This document shows, one piece after another, positions 49,871 to 59,769 of a stretch of DNA of 64,000 nucleotides. Origin of the DNA: CAWDDG01 sp963801065 (GTDB lineage Bacteria; Actinomycetota; Actinomycetes; Jiangellales; Jiangellaceae); the NCBI GenBank assembly GCA_963801065.1, contig CAWDDG010000008.1, positions 806,001 to 870,000 on the forward strand, written 5' to 3'. The position numbers and the translations under genes are program-made. How positions within the stretch are numbered: the first letter of the stretch is position 1; the number at the start of each line of letters is the position of its first letter. Below the pieces are notes generated by a model, which was given only the letters and a program-made list of their open reading frames with translations, was not told the origin of the DNA and ran no database searches.

Positions 49871-52800
49871 ATGCGCCACCAGCCCCACACGCAGGGTCTC
49901 TACGACCCCCGGTTCGAGCACGACGCCTGCGGCGTTGCCTTCGTGGCCACACTGAGCGGCGTCGCCAGCCACGAGATCGTCGACCTGGGCCTTGCGGCCT
50001 TGCGCAACCTCGAGCACCGCGGGGCCTCCGGCGCGGAGCCCGAGTCCGGCGACGGCGCGGGTCTGCTGGTCCAGATCCCCGACGCGTTCCTGCGCGAGGT
50101 CGTCGACTTCGAGCTGCCGCCGCCTGGACGCTATGCCGTCGGGCTCGTGTTCCTCCCCGCCGACGACGCGGCGGAGGCTGCCGCGGTCGCGAGGATCGCC
50201 GAGCTTGCTGCCGAGGAGGGGTTGACCGTCCTGGGGTGGCGCGACGTCCCCACGGCCCCTGCACTGCTCGGGGCTACGGCCCGCTCGGCCATGCCGCGGT
50301 TCCGCCAGCTGTTCGTCGCTCGCGGCGGTAAGGCCGGCCTGGACCTGGACCGGGTGGCGTATGGCCTCCGAAGGCGCGCCGAGCAGGAGACCCCGGTGTA
50401 CTTCCCGAGCCTGTCGGCGCGAACCCTCGTCTACAAGGGAATGCTCACGACCGGTCAACTCGAGCCGTTCTTCCCCGACATCTCCGACCGCCGGTTCACA
50501 TCCGCGCTCGCGGTCGTGCACTCGAGGTTCTCGACCAACACGTTCCCGAGCTGGCCACTGGCCCACCCGTACCGGTTCATCGCCCACAACGGCGAGATCA
50601 ACACGGTGATGGGCAACCGCAACTGGATGCGGGCCCGGGAGTCTCAGCTCTCGACCGACCTGATCCCGGGCGACCTTTCGCGCCTCTTCCCCATCTGCAC
50701 GCCGGGAGCCAGCGACTCGGCCAGCTTCGACGAAGTGCTCGAGCTGCTGCACCTCGGGGGCCGGAGCCTTGCGCACTCCATCCTCATGATGATCCCGGAG
50801 GCGTGGGAGAACCACGCCGAGATGTCGGCCGAACGCCGCGCCTTCTACGAGTTCCACAGCACCGTCATGGAGCCGTGGGACGGGCCCGCGAGCGTCGTGT
50901 TCACCGACGGCACCCAGGTCGGCGCGATCCTGGATCGCAACGGGCTGCGTCCGGGCCGGTTCTGGGTCACCGAGGACGGGTTGGTCGTGCTCGCCTCGGA
51001 GGCCGGTGTGCTCGACATCGACCCGGCGAAGGTCGTCCGCAAAGGTCGGCTGCAGCCGGGCCGGATGTTCCTCGTCGACCTCGCCGAGCACCGGGTCGTC
51101 GAGGACGAAGAAATCAAGTCGAGGCTCGCCGCCGCCGCACCGTACGACGAGTGGCTGCACGCGGGCCTGATCCGGCTCGAGGATCTGCCCGAGCGCGAAC
51201 ACGTCGTCCACACGCACGCCAGCGTGACCCGTCGGCAGCAGACCTTCGGCTACACCGAGGAGGAGCTGCGGGTTCTGCTCGCGCCGATGGCTCGGGCCGG
51301 TGCCGAGCCGATCGGCTCGATGGGCACCGACACGCCGATCGCGACTCTCTCGGACCGCCCGCGGCTGATCTTCGACTACTTCACCCAGCTGTTCGCGCAG
51401 GTCACCAACCCGCCGCTCGACGCGATCCGCGAGGAACTGGTCACGTCTCTCGCCGGCACCATCGGCCCCGAGCACAACCTGCTCGAGGCCGCGCCGGCTT
51501 CCTGTCGCCAGGTCGTGCTCCCGTTCCCGGTCATCGACAACGACGACCTGGCCAAGCTCATCCACATCAACCTGGACGGCGACCTGCCTGGCTACGGCAC
51601 GCATGTCGTGCGTGGGCTGTACCGCGTCGCCGGGGGAGGGGAGGAACTGGCCCGCCGGCTCGACGAGATCTGTCTCGAGGTGTCGGCCGCCATCGCCGCA
51701 GGCGCGCGGATCGTCGTACTCTCCGACCGGAACTCGGACGCTACCCGGGCGCCGATTCCGTCGCTGCTGCTCACCGGCGCCGTGCACCACCACCTGATCC
51801 GGGAGAAGACCAGGACGCAGGTCGGGCTCGTCGTCGAGGCCGGAGACGTCCGCGAGGTGCACCACGTCGCCCTGCTGATCGGGTACGGCGCCGCTGCCGT
51901 GAACCCGTACCTGGCGATGGAGAGCGTCGAGGACATGGGACGGCAGGGCGTCCTGCCCGGCGGCGTGTCACCGGCGGACGCCGTGCGCGGGCTGATCAAG
52001 GCGCTCGGCAAGGGCGTGCTCAAGGTCATGAGCAAGATGGGGGTCTCGACGGTCGCCTCGTACACCGGTGCACAGATCTTCGAGGCGATCGGCCTGGCGA
52101 GCGACGTCGTCCACCGCTACTTCACCGGGACGACGTCACGCCTCAGCGGCGTCGGCCTCGACGTCATCGCCGACGAGGTACGCCTCCGCCACGAGCGGGC
52201 GTACCCACCCGGTGGGGTGGCGCTCGCACACCGCCGGCTGGACGTCGGCGGCGAGTACCAGTGGCGCCGTGAGGGCGAGCCGCACCTGTTCGACCCCGAG
52301 ACCGTCTTCCGCCTCCAGCACTCGACCAGGTCCGGCCGGTACGACGTCTTCAAGCAGTACACGCAGCGGGTGGACGAGCAGGCCCAGCGGCTGATGACGC
52401 TGCGCGGGCTCTTCCGGTTCGCCGACGGGGCACGTCCTCCGGTGCCGCTCGACGAGGTCGAACCGGTGTGGTCCATCGTGCGCCGGTTCTCGACCGGCGC
52501 GATGTCGTACGGCTCGATCAGCGGGGAGGCGCACGAGACGCTGGCGATCGCGATGAACCGGCTCGGCGGCCGGTCGAACACCGGTGAGGGCGGCGAGGAC
52601 TCCGACCGCCTGCACGACCCGGAGCGTCGCAGCGCCGTCAAGCAGGTTGCCAGTGGCCGCTTCGGCGTCACATCCGAGTACCTGACGTACGCCCGATGAC
52701 CTGCAGATCAAGATGGCTCAGGGCGCCAAGCCCGGCGAGGGCGGTCAGCTTCCAGGGGCCAAGGTCTACCCCTGGATCGCGCAGACCAGGTACTCGACAC

Positions 52801-54383
52801 CAGGCGTCGGGCTGATCTCGCCGCCGCCGCACCACGACATCTACTCGATCGAGGACCTCGCGCAGCTGATCCACGACCTCAAGAACGCCAACCCGTCGGC
52901 GCGTGTGCACGTGAAGCTCGTCGCGGAGGTCGGCGTCGGGACGGTGGCCGCCGGCGTGTCCAAGGCGCACGCGGACGTCGTACTGATCTCCGGGCACGAC
53001 GGCGGCACCGGAGCGGCGCCCCTCACCAGCCTCAAACACGCCGGAGCGCCCTGGGAGCTCGGGCTCGCCGAGACCCAGCAGACATTGCTTCTGAACGGCC
53101 TGCGCGACCGGATCGTCGTCCAGGTCGACGGCCAGCTCAAGACCGGCAGGGACGTCGTGATCGCCGCCCTTCTCGGCGCCGAGGAGTTCGGCTTCGCCAC
53201 GGCACCGCTGGTCGTCTCCGGCTGCGTGATGATGCGGGTCTGCCACCTGGACACGTGCCCTGTGGGCATCGCGACCCAGAACCCGCTGCTGCGCCAGCGC
53301 TTCACCGGCAGGCCGGAGTTCGTCGTCACCTTCTTCGAGTACATCGCCGAGGAGGTGCGCGAGCAGCTGGCGGCGCTGGGGTTCCGCAGCCTGGACGAGG
53401 CGATCGGCCACGCTGAGCTGCTCGACACGGCGGCCGCGGTCGAGCACTGGAAGGCCGCCGGCCTGGACCTGTCGCCGCTGCTCCACGTTCCCGATCTGCC
53501 GGCCGGTGCGGCGCGCCATCAGGTCGTCGGCCAGGACCACGGCCTGGAGAAGGCGCTGGACAACCAGCTGCTCGTGCTCGCCGAGGACGCGCTCGCGTCG
53601 GGCTCGCCGGTGCGTGCCCAGCTGCCGGTGCGCAACGTCAACCGGACGGTCGGCACGATGCTCGGCCACGAGGTGACCAAGCGCACGCACGGCGCAGGCC
53701 TGGCCGACGGCACCATCGACCTCACGCTGGTCGGCTCGGCCGGCCAGTCGTTCGGGGCGTTCCTTCCGGCCGGGATCACGCTGCGGCTGGAGGGCGACGC
53801 CAACGACTACCTTGCCAAGGGGCTCTCCGGCGGCCGGATCGTGGTGCGGCCGGATCGTGCCGCACGCTTCGCCGCGGAGGCGAACGTCATCGCCGGCAAC
53901 GTGGCGGCCTACGGCGCCACCGGCGGAGAGCTGTTCGTCCGTGGCGTGGTCGGCGAGCGGTTCTGCGTACGCAATTCGGGTGCGACGGCCGTGGTCGAGG
54001 GCGTCGGCGACCACGGGTGCGAGTACATGACCGGCGGCACGGTCGTCGTGCTGGGCCCGACCGGACGCAACGTCGCCGCCGGCATGTCCGGTGGAACCAC
54101 CTATGTCCTCGACCTCGATCCGGACCGGGTGAACGCCGGCATGGTCGACGTCGAGCCGCCCTCCATCGACGAACTGGACCTCGTCCACGACCTGGTCCGG
54201 CGGCACCAGGAGGAGACAGGTTCCACGGTCGCGGCAGCGCTGCTGGCCGACTGGCAGTCGGCCGCTCCGCGGTTCACGAAGATCATGCCCCGCGACTACC
54301 GGAGGGTGCTCGAGGCCCGAGCCGCCGCCGAGCGCGACGGCCGCGACGTCCTCGATGCGATCATGGAGGCGGCTCATGGCTGA
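49871..54383 (+). pseudogene. gltB: Glutamate synthase large subunit GltB, frameshifted (likely assembly error)
   Basis: About 1503 residues if repaired. The N-terminal nucleophile Cys20 is in FEHDACGVAFVATLSG after a 19-residue propeptide. The glutaminase domain (HSRFSTNTFPSWPLAHPYRF), central domain, FMN domain (TGAMSYGSISGEAHETLAIA), 3Fe-4S cysteines (CVMMRVCHLDTCPVGIATQ) and C-terminal GXGXG domain follow. At 52692-52694 one extra C turns the expected YADDLQIKMAQGAKPGEGGQ into a stop; total length is 3n+1. Residues on both sides match the family without a gap. It makes glutamate from 2-oxoglutarate and glutamine with GltD. Confidence 0.93.
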
Positions 54384-55845
54384 CCCTCGGGGCTTCCTCA
54401 CCACGCCGCGCCAGGGCGCTCCGACCCGGCCGATCGCGGAGCGCGTGCGCGACTGGCAGGAGGTCTATGCCGGCGGGGGCGTGGGCCGTGTCCTCCTGCC
54501 GGTGATCAGCCAGCAGGCCGGGCGATGCATGGACTGCGGCATCCCGTTCTGCCACCAGGGCTGCCCCTTGGGCAACCTGATCCCCGAGTGGAACGACCTC
54601 GTGTGGCGCGACGACTGGATGGCGGCGGCCGAGCGGTTGCACGCCACCAACAACTTCCCGGAGTTCACCGGCCGGCTCTGCCCGGCTCCCTGCGAAGCGG
54701 CGTGCGTGCTCGGCATCAATGCGGACCCGGTCACGATCAAGAATGTCGAGGTCTCGATCATCGACCGCGCGTTCGACGAGGGCTGGGTCACGCCGCAGCC
54801 GCCGGAGCGGCTCTCGGGCCGGACGGTGGCGGTCGTGGGCTCGGGCCCGGCCGGCCTCGCCGTCGCCCAGCAACTGACCCGGGCCGGCCACACGGTCGCG
54901 GTCTACGAGCGCGCGGACCGGGCCGGCGGCCTGCTGCGGTACGGGATCCCCGAGTTCAAGATGGAGAAGCGCCACCTGGATCGCCGGCTCGACCAGATGC
55001 GCGCCGAGGGGACGATCTTCCGGACCGGCGTCGACGTGGGCTCGGCACCCACCGGCGATCAGCTCCTTCGCCGGTACGACGCCGTCGTGCTGGCTGTCGG
55101 CGCGACGGCATGGCGGGACCTCCCGATCCCGGGCGCTGACCTCGACGGCGTGCACCAGGCGATGGAGTTCCTTCCGCAGGCCAACCGGGTGGCACTCGGC
55201 GAGTCCGTTCCCGGCCAACTGACGGCGACTGGCAAGGATGTCGTGATCATCGGCGGTGGCGACACGGGTGCCGACTGCCTCGGCACAGTGCACAGGCAGC
55301 GCGCTGCCTCCGTGACGCAGTTGGAGATCTTGCCGCAGCCGCCGGACCTGCGAGACGTGTCGACGCCCTGGCCGACCTGGCCGCTGATGATGCGGTCCTC
55401 GGCGGCGCACGAGGAGGGCGGCGAGCGGGTCTATTCGGTGTCGACGCAGCGGTTCCTGGGCGACGAGAACGGCCGGCTGCGGGCGCTAAGCCTGGTCGAG
55501 GTGCGCCGCGCAGGCGCCGGCTTCGAGCCGGTACCGGGCACCGAGCGTGAGCTGCCGGCGCAGCTTGTGCTGCTGGCCATGGGCTTCGTGGGGCCGGAAC
55601 GCTCGCCGTTGATCTCGCAGCTCGGCGTCGAGTTGGACGCGCGGGGCAACGTCGCGCGCGACGCTTCGTTCACGACGTCCGTCCCGGGCGTCTTCGTCGC
55701 GGGCGACGCCGGGCGTGGCCAGTCGTTGATCGTGTGGGCCATCGCCGAAGGTCGCTCCTGCGCGGCTGCCGTCCACAGCTGGCTCTCGGGCACCGACCGG
55801 CTGCCGACGCCGATCGCCCCGACCGACCGTCCCCTCGCCGTCTGA
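54376..55845 (+). CDS. gltD: Glutamate synthase small subunit
   Basis: 489 residues. N-terminal Fe-S cysteines (CMDCGIPFCHQGCPLGN and CPAPCEAACVLG), FAD loop VAVVGSGPAGLAVAQQL, and NADPH region VVIIGGGDTGADCLGT; PGVFVAGDAGRGQSLIVWAI near the C-terminus is typical. It passes electrons from NADPH to GltB. ATG 54376 lies inside the last codons of gltB (8-nt overlap). Confidence 0.96.
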   Translation: MADPRGFLTTPRQGAPTRPIAERVRDWQEVYAGGGVGRVLLPVISQQAGRCMDCGIPFCHQGCPLGNLIPEWNDLVWRDDWMAAAERLHATNNFPEFTGRLCPAPCEAACVLGINADPVTIKNVEVSIIDRAFDEGWVTPQPPERLSGRTVAVVGSGPAGLAVAQQLTRAGHTVAVYERADRAGGLLRYGIPEFKMEKRHLDRRLDQMRAEGTIFRTGVDVGSAPTGDQLLRRYDAVVLAVGATAWRDLPIPGADLDGVHQAMEFLPQANRVALGESVPGQLTATGKDVVIIGGGDTGADCLGTVHRQRAASVTQLEILPQPPDLRDVSTPWPTWPLMMRSSAAHEEGGERVYSVSTQRFLGDENGRLRALSLVEVRRAGAGFEPVPGTERELPAQLVLLAMGFVGPERSPLISQLGVELDARGNVARDASFTTSVPGVFVAGDAGRGQSLIVWAIAEGRSCAAAVHSWLSGTDRLPTPIAPTDRPLAV

Positions 55846-55887
55846 GCGCCCGCCGGCAGTGCGCGCGGCGCTGTTCGCACCCAATGG

Positions 55888-55980
55888 GGCGTGGCACGCC
55901 GGCCCGTCGTGCGTGGCTCGCCACGCCGTCGCTCCGCTGCCGGGTTTGACCGTTTTGTGGAGCGGTGCAGCGTGCCACGT
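55888..55980. repeat. Intergenic palindromic repeat, copy C
   Basis: CGTGGCACGC (55890-55899) is the inverse of GCGTGCCACG (55970-55979). The right part TTTGTGGA (55954-55961) then CAGCGTGCCACGT (55968-55980) matches copy A at 27616-27642 closely. It occupies the gap between gltD and pyk, again just upstream of a leaderless promoter. Confidence 0.72.
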
Positions 55981-56055
55981 CGACAACGGCGGACGTGGCA
56001 GCCGTGGCTGCCAATCCGCGAGTCGGACGGCCGGCCGGGCGGCCGGTAGCGCGGA

Positions 56056-56061
56056 TAGCCT
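56056..56061 (+). promoter_or_regulatory. -10 element (TAGCCT) for pyk
   Basis: TAGCCT ends 6 nt before the pyk GTG at 56068; no ribosome site. Confidence 0.55.
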
Positions 56062-56067
56062 GGACTG

Positions 56068-57508
56068 GTGCGCAGAGCCAAGATCGTTTGCACGCTGGGG
56101 CCCGCCGTGTCCACCCCGGAACGGCTGGAGAGACTGGTCCAGGCCGGGATGGATGTCGCCAGGCTCAACCTCAGCCATGGAGGCCACGCCGAGCACGAGG
56201 ATCGGTACCGCAAGGTCCGCAAGGCTGCCGAACTCTACGGGCGCAACGTCGGCATTCTGGTCGACCTGCAGGGCCCGAAGATCCGGCTCGGTACGTTCGC
56301 CGACGGCCAGGTCGAGCTCGAACCCGGCTCGCAGTTCACCATCACGACCGAACCCGTCTCCGGCAACGAGCACCGGAGCTCGACCACGTACGGCGGTCTC
56401 CCGGCCGACGTGCATCCGGGAGACCGGATTCTCATCGACGACGGGCGCCTCGCGCTCGAGGTCGAGAAGGTCGAAGGCGCGGACGTCGTCACCCGTGTGA
56501 TCGAGGGTGGCCCGGTCTCCGACCACAAGGGCATCAACCTGCCCGGCGCGTCCGTCAACGTCCCCGTGCTGTCGGACAAGGACGTCGAGGACCTGCGGTG
56601 GGGGCTGCGAATCGGCGCCGACATGGTCGCGCTGTCGTTCGTGCGGTCAGCCGACGACGTAAACGACGTGCACCGGATCATGGACGAGGAAGGGCGCCGG
56701 GTTCCCGGTCATCGCCAAGCTGGAGAAGCCCCAGGCGGTGGAGCACCTGGAGGCAATCGTCGACGCGTTCGACGGCGTCATGGTCGCCCGGGGTGACCTC
56801 GGCGTGGAGCTGCCGCTCTGGGACGTCCCGCTGGTGCAGAAGCGTGCGGTCGAGCTGGCCCGGCGGCGCGCCAAACCGGTGATCGTCGCGACCCAGATGC
56901 TCGAGTCCATGATCAGCAATTCGCGGCCGACCCGCGCGGAGGCATCCGACGTCGCGAACGCCGTGCTGGACGGCACCGATGCGGTAATGCTCTCGGGCGA
57001 GACCAGCATCGGCGCGTACCCCATCGAGTCGGTCGCGACCATGGCGCGGATCATCGAGACGGTCGAGAAGGACGGCCTCGAGCGCATCCCGCCACTCGGA
57101 ACGCGCCCTCGGACCAAGGGGGGCGCGATCACCAGCGCGGCCGCCGAGGTCGCCGACGTCCTCGGCGCCAAGTTCCTGGTCGCGTTCAGCCAGAGCGGCG
57201 ACTCCGCGCGGCGGATGTCGCGGCTGCGCTCGAAGATCCCGCTGCTCGCGTTCACGCCGCTGGAGTCGACCCGCAACCAGCTCGCGCTCACCTGGGGGAT
57301 CGAGACCTACCTCGTCCCCAAGGTCAGCCACACCGACGAGATGGTGCTGCAGGTCGACCGGACGCTGCTGGAGATGAGCCGCTGCCGGACCGGTGACGTC
57401 GTGGTCATCGTGGCCGGCTCTCCGCCCGGCATACCGGGTTCCACGAACGCCATGCGAGTGCACATCATCGGCGATGCCGTCGCCCAAGTGGTGCCCGGCT
57501 ATCGCTGA
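56068..57508 (+). pseudogene. pyk: Pyruvate kinase, frameshifted (likely assembly error)
   Basis: About 479 residues if repaired. RRAKIVCTLGPAVSTPERLE and ARLNLSHGGHAEHEDRYRKV at the N-terminus, DLQGPKIRLGTF, then after the break GVMVARGDLGVELPLWDVPL (catalytic and metal site), PVIVATQMLESMISNSRPTR and AVMLSGETSIGAYPIESV. The frame changes at CCC 56704-56706, where one extra C disrupts an expected RRVPVIAKLEKPQAVEHLEA; the length is 3n+1. It converts PEP and ADP to pyruvate and ATP. Expression probably starts from a leaderless promoter. Confidence 0.93.
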
Positions 57509-57552
57509 GCGGACCCTGGATCTCGTAGCCCGGGCGGTGTGTCGCACAGTCG

Positions 57553-57627
57553 TAGCCCGGGTGGGAGTCGAACCCACACAACACCGCATTTTGAGTGCGG
57601 CGGCTTTGCCAGTTTGCCTACCGGGCC
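57553..57627 (-). tRNA. tRNA with CAA anticodon (Leu by codon), short variable arm
   Basis: 75 nt fold into a cloverleaf: acceptor GGCCCGG/CCGGGCT (one G-U), T8 and A9, D-arm GGC/GCC with GG in the loop, anticodon arm CCGCA-CTCAAAA-TGCGG with anticodon CAA, variable region TGTTGT, T-arm GTGGG-TTCGACT-CCCAC, discriminator A; no encoded CCA. CAA reads UUG leucine, but normal tRNA-Leu is class II with a long variable arm, which is absent here. It lies antisense between pyk and pdtaR. Confidence 0.82.
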
Positions 57628-57725
57628 TTGCTCGTGTTCATGGCCGGAGCCCGGCCATGGACCCGTCCAGGGTACCGGGCCGCGTGTCGGGCCCGGAGCA
57701 AGCACGGGAGCGCGGCACCCCTCAG

Positions 57726-57731
57726 TAGGCT
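57726..57731 (+). promoter_or_regulatory. -10 element (TAGGCT) for the ANTAR regulator
   Basis: TAGGCT ends 7 nt before the GTG at 57739; leaderless geometry. Confidence 0.5.
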
Positions 57732-57738
57732 TCGTGGC

Positions 57739-58371
57739 GTGACCGACCCAGCCGCCGCGCCGGCCCGCCGTGTTCTCGTCGCGGAGGACGAGTCCCTGAT
57801 CCGGCTCGACCTCGCCGAGATGCTCGCCGAGGAGGGGTACCAGGTCGTGGGCGAGGCCGCCGACGGCGCGACGGCCGTCCGGCTGGCCGAGGAGCTGCGG
57901 CCCGACCTGGTTGTGATGGACGTCAAGATGCCGGTCCTCGACGGCATCTCGGCGGCCGATCGGATCGTCTCGCAGCGCATCGCGCCGGTGCTCATCCTCA
58001 CCGCCTTCTCTCAGCGCGAGCTGGTCGAGCGGGCCCGCGAGGCCGGCGCGATGGCCTACCTGGTCAAGCCGTTCGCCAAGGCCGACCTGTTGCCGGCGAT
58101 CGAGATGGCCATGTCCCGGCACGAGGAGATCGCCCAGCTCGAGCGCGAGGTTGCCGACCTCACCGAGCGGCTCGAGACGCGCAAGGTCGTCGACCGGGCC
58201 AAGGGCATGCTGCAGACCCGTTTCGGGCTCACCGAGCCGGACGCGTTCCGTTGGATCCAGAAGGCGGCCATGGACAAGCGGACATCCATGCGCGAGGTGG
58301 CGCAGGTGGTGATCGCCGAGACGTCGCCCGTCCGGGCCGGCGACGAGGACGCCGCAGCCGGGGACCGCTGA
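57739..58371 (+). CDS. pdtaR: ANTAR-domain response regulator (PdtaR-like antiterminator)
   Basis: 210 residues. The receiver domain has VLVAEDESLIRLDLAEMLAE, phospho-Asp in LVVMDVKMPVLDGISAAD (near residue 62) and the Lys in YLVKPFAKADL; a coiled coil (AQLEREVADLTERLETRKVV) leads to an ANTAR domain (DRAKGMLQTRFGLTEPDAFR, IQKAAMDKRTSMREVAQ). ANTAR proteins bind paired RNA hairpins and block termination; PdtaR of M. tuberculosis (Rv1626) has this architecture and lies near pykA. The partner kinase is not in the window. Confidence 0.9.
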   Translation: MTDPAAAPARRVLVAEDESLIRLDLAEMLAEEGYQVVGEAADGATAVRLAEELRPDLVVMDVKMPVLDGISAADRIVSQRIAPVLILTAFSQRELVERAREAGAMAYLVKPFAKADLLPAIEMAMSRHEEIAQLEREVADLTERLETRKVVDRAKGMLQTRFGLTEPDAFRWIQKAAMDKRTSMREVAQVVIAETSPVRAGDEDAAAGDR

Positions 58372-58385
58372 GATTGCGCCGACCG

Positions 58386-59603
58386 ATGCCGCCTCCGCCC
58401 GGGCAATCCGTCGAAGGGCACCCAGCGGGCTGGCTGCGCTTGGCGGCTGCGGCCGTCGTCGTGACCGGCCTGGCGGGGTGTGGAACGGTCGGCGACGCGC
58501 TGGGCGACGAGGAGGACTCCGGCCCCCGGGTCGCGAAGATCGTCGTGCTGGTGCCCGCGGAGGGCAAGCAGGCTGCCGCGGGCGCGGGAGTACTCGGTGC
58601 GGTGCAGCTCGCCGTGACCGAGGCAGCCATGGCCGTTCCCGGTTGGTCGCTGGAGGTCGTCGCGGCGGACGACCCCGGTGGCGCAAAGGCCGCAGCGGTA
58701 GCGGCCCAGCTCACTGCCGACGACGAGGTCGTGGCGGTCGTCGGCGGCCTCTCCGCCGTGGTCGTGCGCGCCGTGCAGCCGGTGCTCGCCGGGGCGTCGA
58801 TCCCGTTCGTCTCGCCTGCCGACGTCGCGCTCGAGCACACCCGCGGTGCCGATCCGATGACGCCGCTGCGGCCCTACGGCTCGTACTACCGCACGGCGGT
58901 GCCCGGCGGTGATCCCGTGGCGGCGGCGGCTCATTACGCCGTCAAGGGCCTCGACGCGTCGCGGGTGGCCGTCATCGACGGCGGCGCCGGCGACGAGGCG
59001 GCACGGTTCGGTGCGGAGGCCGCGAGGCTTGGCGCCGACGTGGTCGCATCGGGAGCCGCGGGCGCCGACGGAGCAGGGATCGACGAGGTGATCGCGGATT
59101 CGGTGGAGCAGCACGCGGGCGCCGTGTACGTGGCCGGCGACGCCGTCGTCGCGGCCAGCGCCGCCAGGAAGCTGGCCGGTACCGGCCTCGAGGCCCGCCT
59201 CCTCGGCGGGGTTGCGCTGCGGTCGGAGGAGTTCGTCAAGGCTGCCGGAACAGCCGCCGATGGCGCCGTCGCGCTCGTCGCGCCGACGTTGGCGCCGACG
59301 GCGGGCGTAGTGCCCGAGGACCTGACGGCCCGACTCGCGGCGCAGTCGCTCGCCGCCCCCGGCCCGTTCGGTGCCGCCGCGTTCGACGCCGGCACGGCGC
59401 TGGTCCAGGTGCTCGGCCGGTGCCTGCCGTCGGAGGACTCGGCGGCAGGGGCGCGGGAGGGGTGCGTCGGGGAGATGGACCAGGTGTCCTTCACTGGCCT
59501 GACCGGCGAGGTGGCCTTCGACCGGTACGGGGATCGAGCGGGAGGCCACCCGGTGGCCTTCGAGGTCCGCGACGGTGGCTGGGTCGAGGTAGGCGACGCC
59601 TGA
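58386..59603 (+). CDS. LivK-type (Peripla_BP_6) lipoprotein, divergent paralogue
   Basis: About 405 residues. Signal peptide with lipobox VTGLAGCGTVGDA (Cys near residue 33) and a periplasmic-binding fold: VAKIVVLVPAEGKQAAAGAG, GAVQLAVTEAAM, VVGGLSAVVVRAVQPVLAGA, PFVSPADVALEHTRG, YRTAVPGGDPVAAAAHYAV. Ligand unknown; branched-chain or other amino acids are likely. ATG 58386 lacks a ribosome site; an in-frame TTG at 58374 sits behind GGGGAC. It lies 170 bp before a second, more typical LivK. Confidence 0.8.
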   Translation: MPPPPGQSVEGHPAGWLRLAAAAVVVTGLAGCGTVGDALGDEEDSGPRVAKIVVLVPAEGKQAAAGAGVLGAVQLAVTEAAMAVPGWSLEVVAADDPGGAKAAAVAAQLTADDEVVAVVGGLSAVVVRAVQPVLAGASIPFVSPADVALEHTRGADPMTPLRPYGSYYRTAVPGGDPVAAAAHYAVKGLDASRVAVIDGGAGDEAARFGAEAARLGADVVASGAAGADGAGIDEVIADSVEQHAGAVYVAGDAVVAASAARKLAGTGLEARLLGGVALRSEEFVKAAGTAADGAVALVAPTLAPTAGVVPEDLTARLAAQSLAAPGPFGAAAFDAGTALVQVLGRCLPSEDSAAGAREGCVGEMDQVSFTGLTGEVAFDRYGDRAGGHPVAFEVRDGGWVEVGDA

Positions 59604-59629
59604 ACCATGGTGTTGAATGCCGTCGTCAG

Positions 59630-59656
59630 GCAGGTCACAGTGTCGTCACAACCTGC
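59630..59656. promoter_or_regulatory. Inverted repeat upstream of livK
   Basis: GCAGGT (59630-59635) is the inverse of ACCTGC (59651-59656) around a spacer with two GTCACA-type repeats. A likely -10, TAGGTT, is at 59700-59705, 64 nt before the livK ATG. The layout suggests an operator for regulated uptake; no regulator is identified. Confidence 0.4.
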
Positions 59657-59769
59657 ACTCACTTTGCGCGCAGATGGTGCGCAGAACGGACCGTCGGAAT
59701 AGGTTTCCCATCTCACTAGGGCTCGTTCGCCTCGATCGTCGAGGTGGCCGGCTCAACGAAGGAGATCAC

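Noticed and set aside
49664..51865. A 733-residue open frame antisense to gltB
   Set aside because: Same composition artefact; no domain and no promoter or ribosome site, while gltB on the plus strand is fully recognisable.
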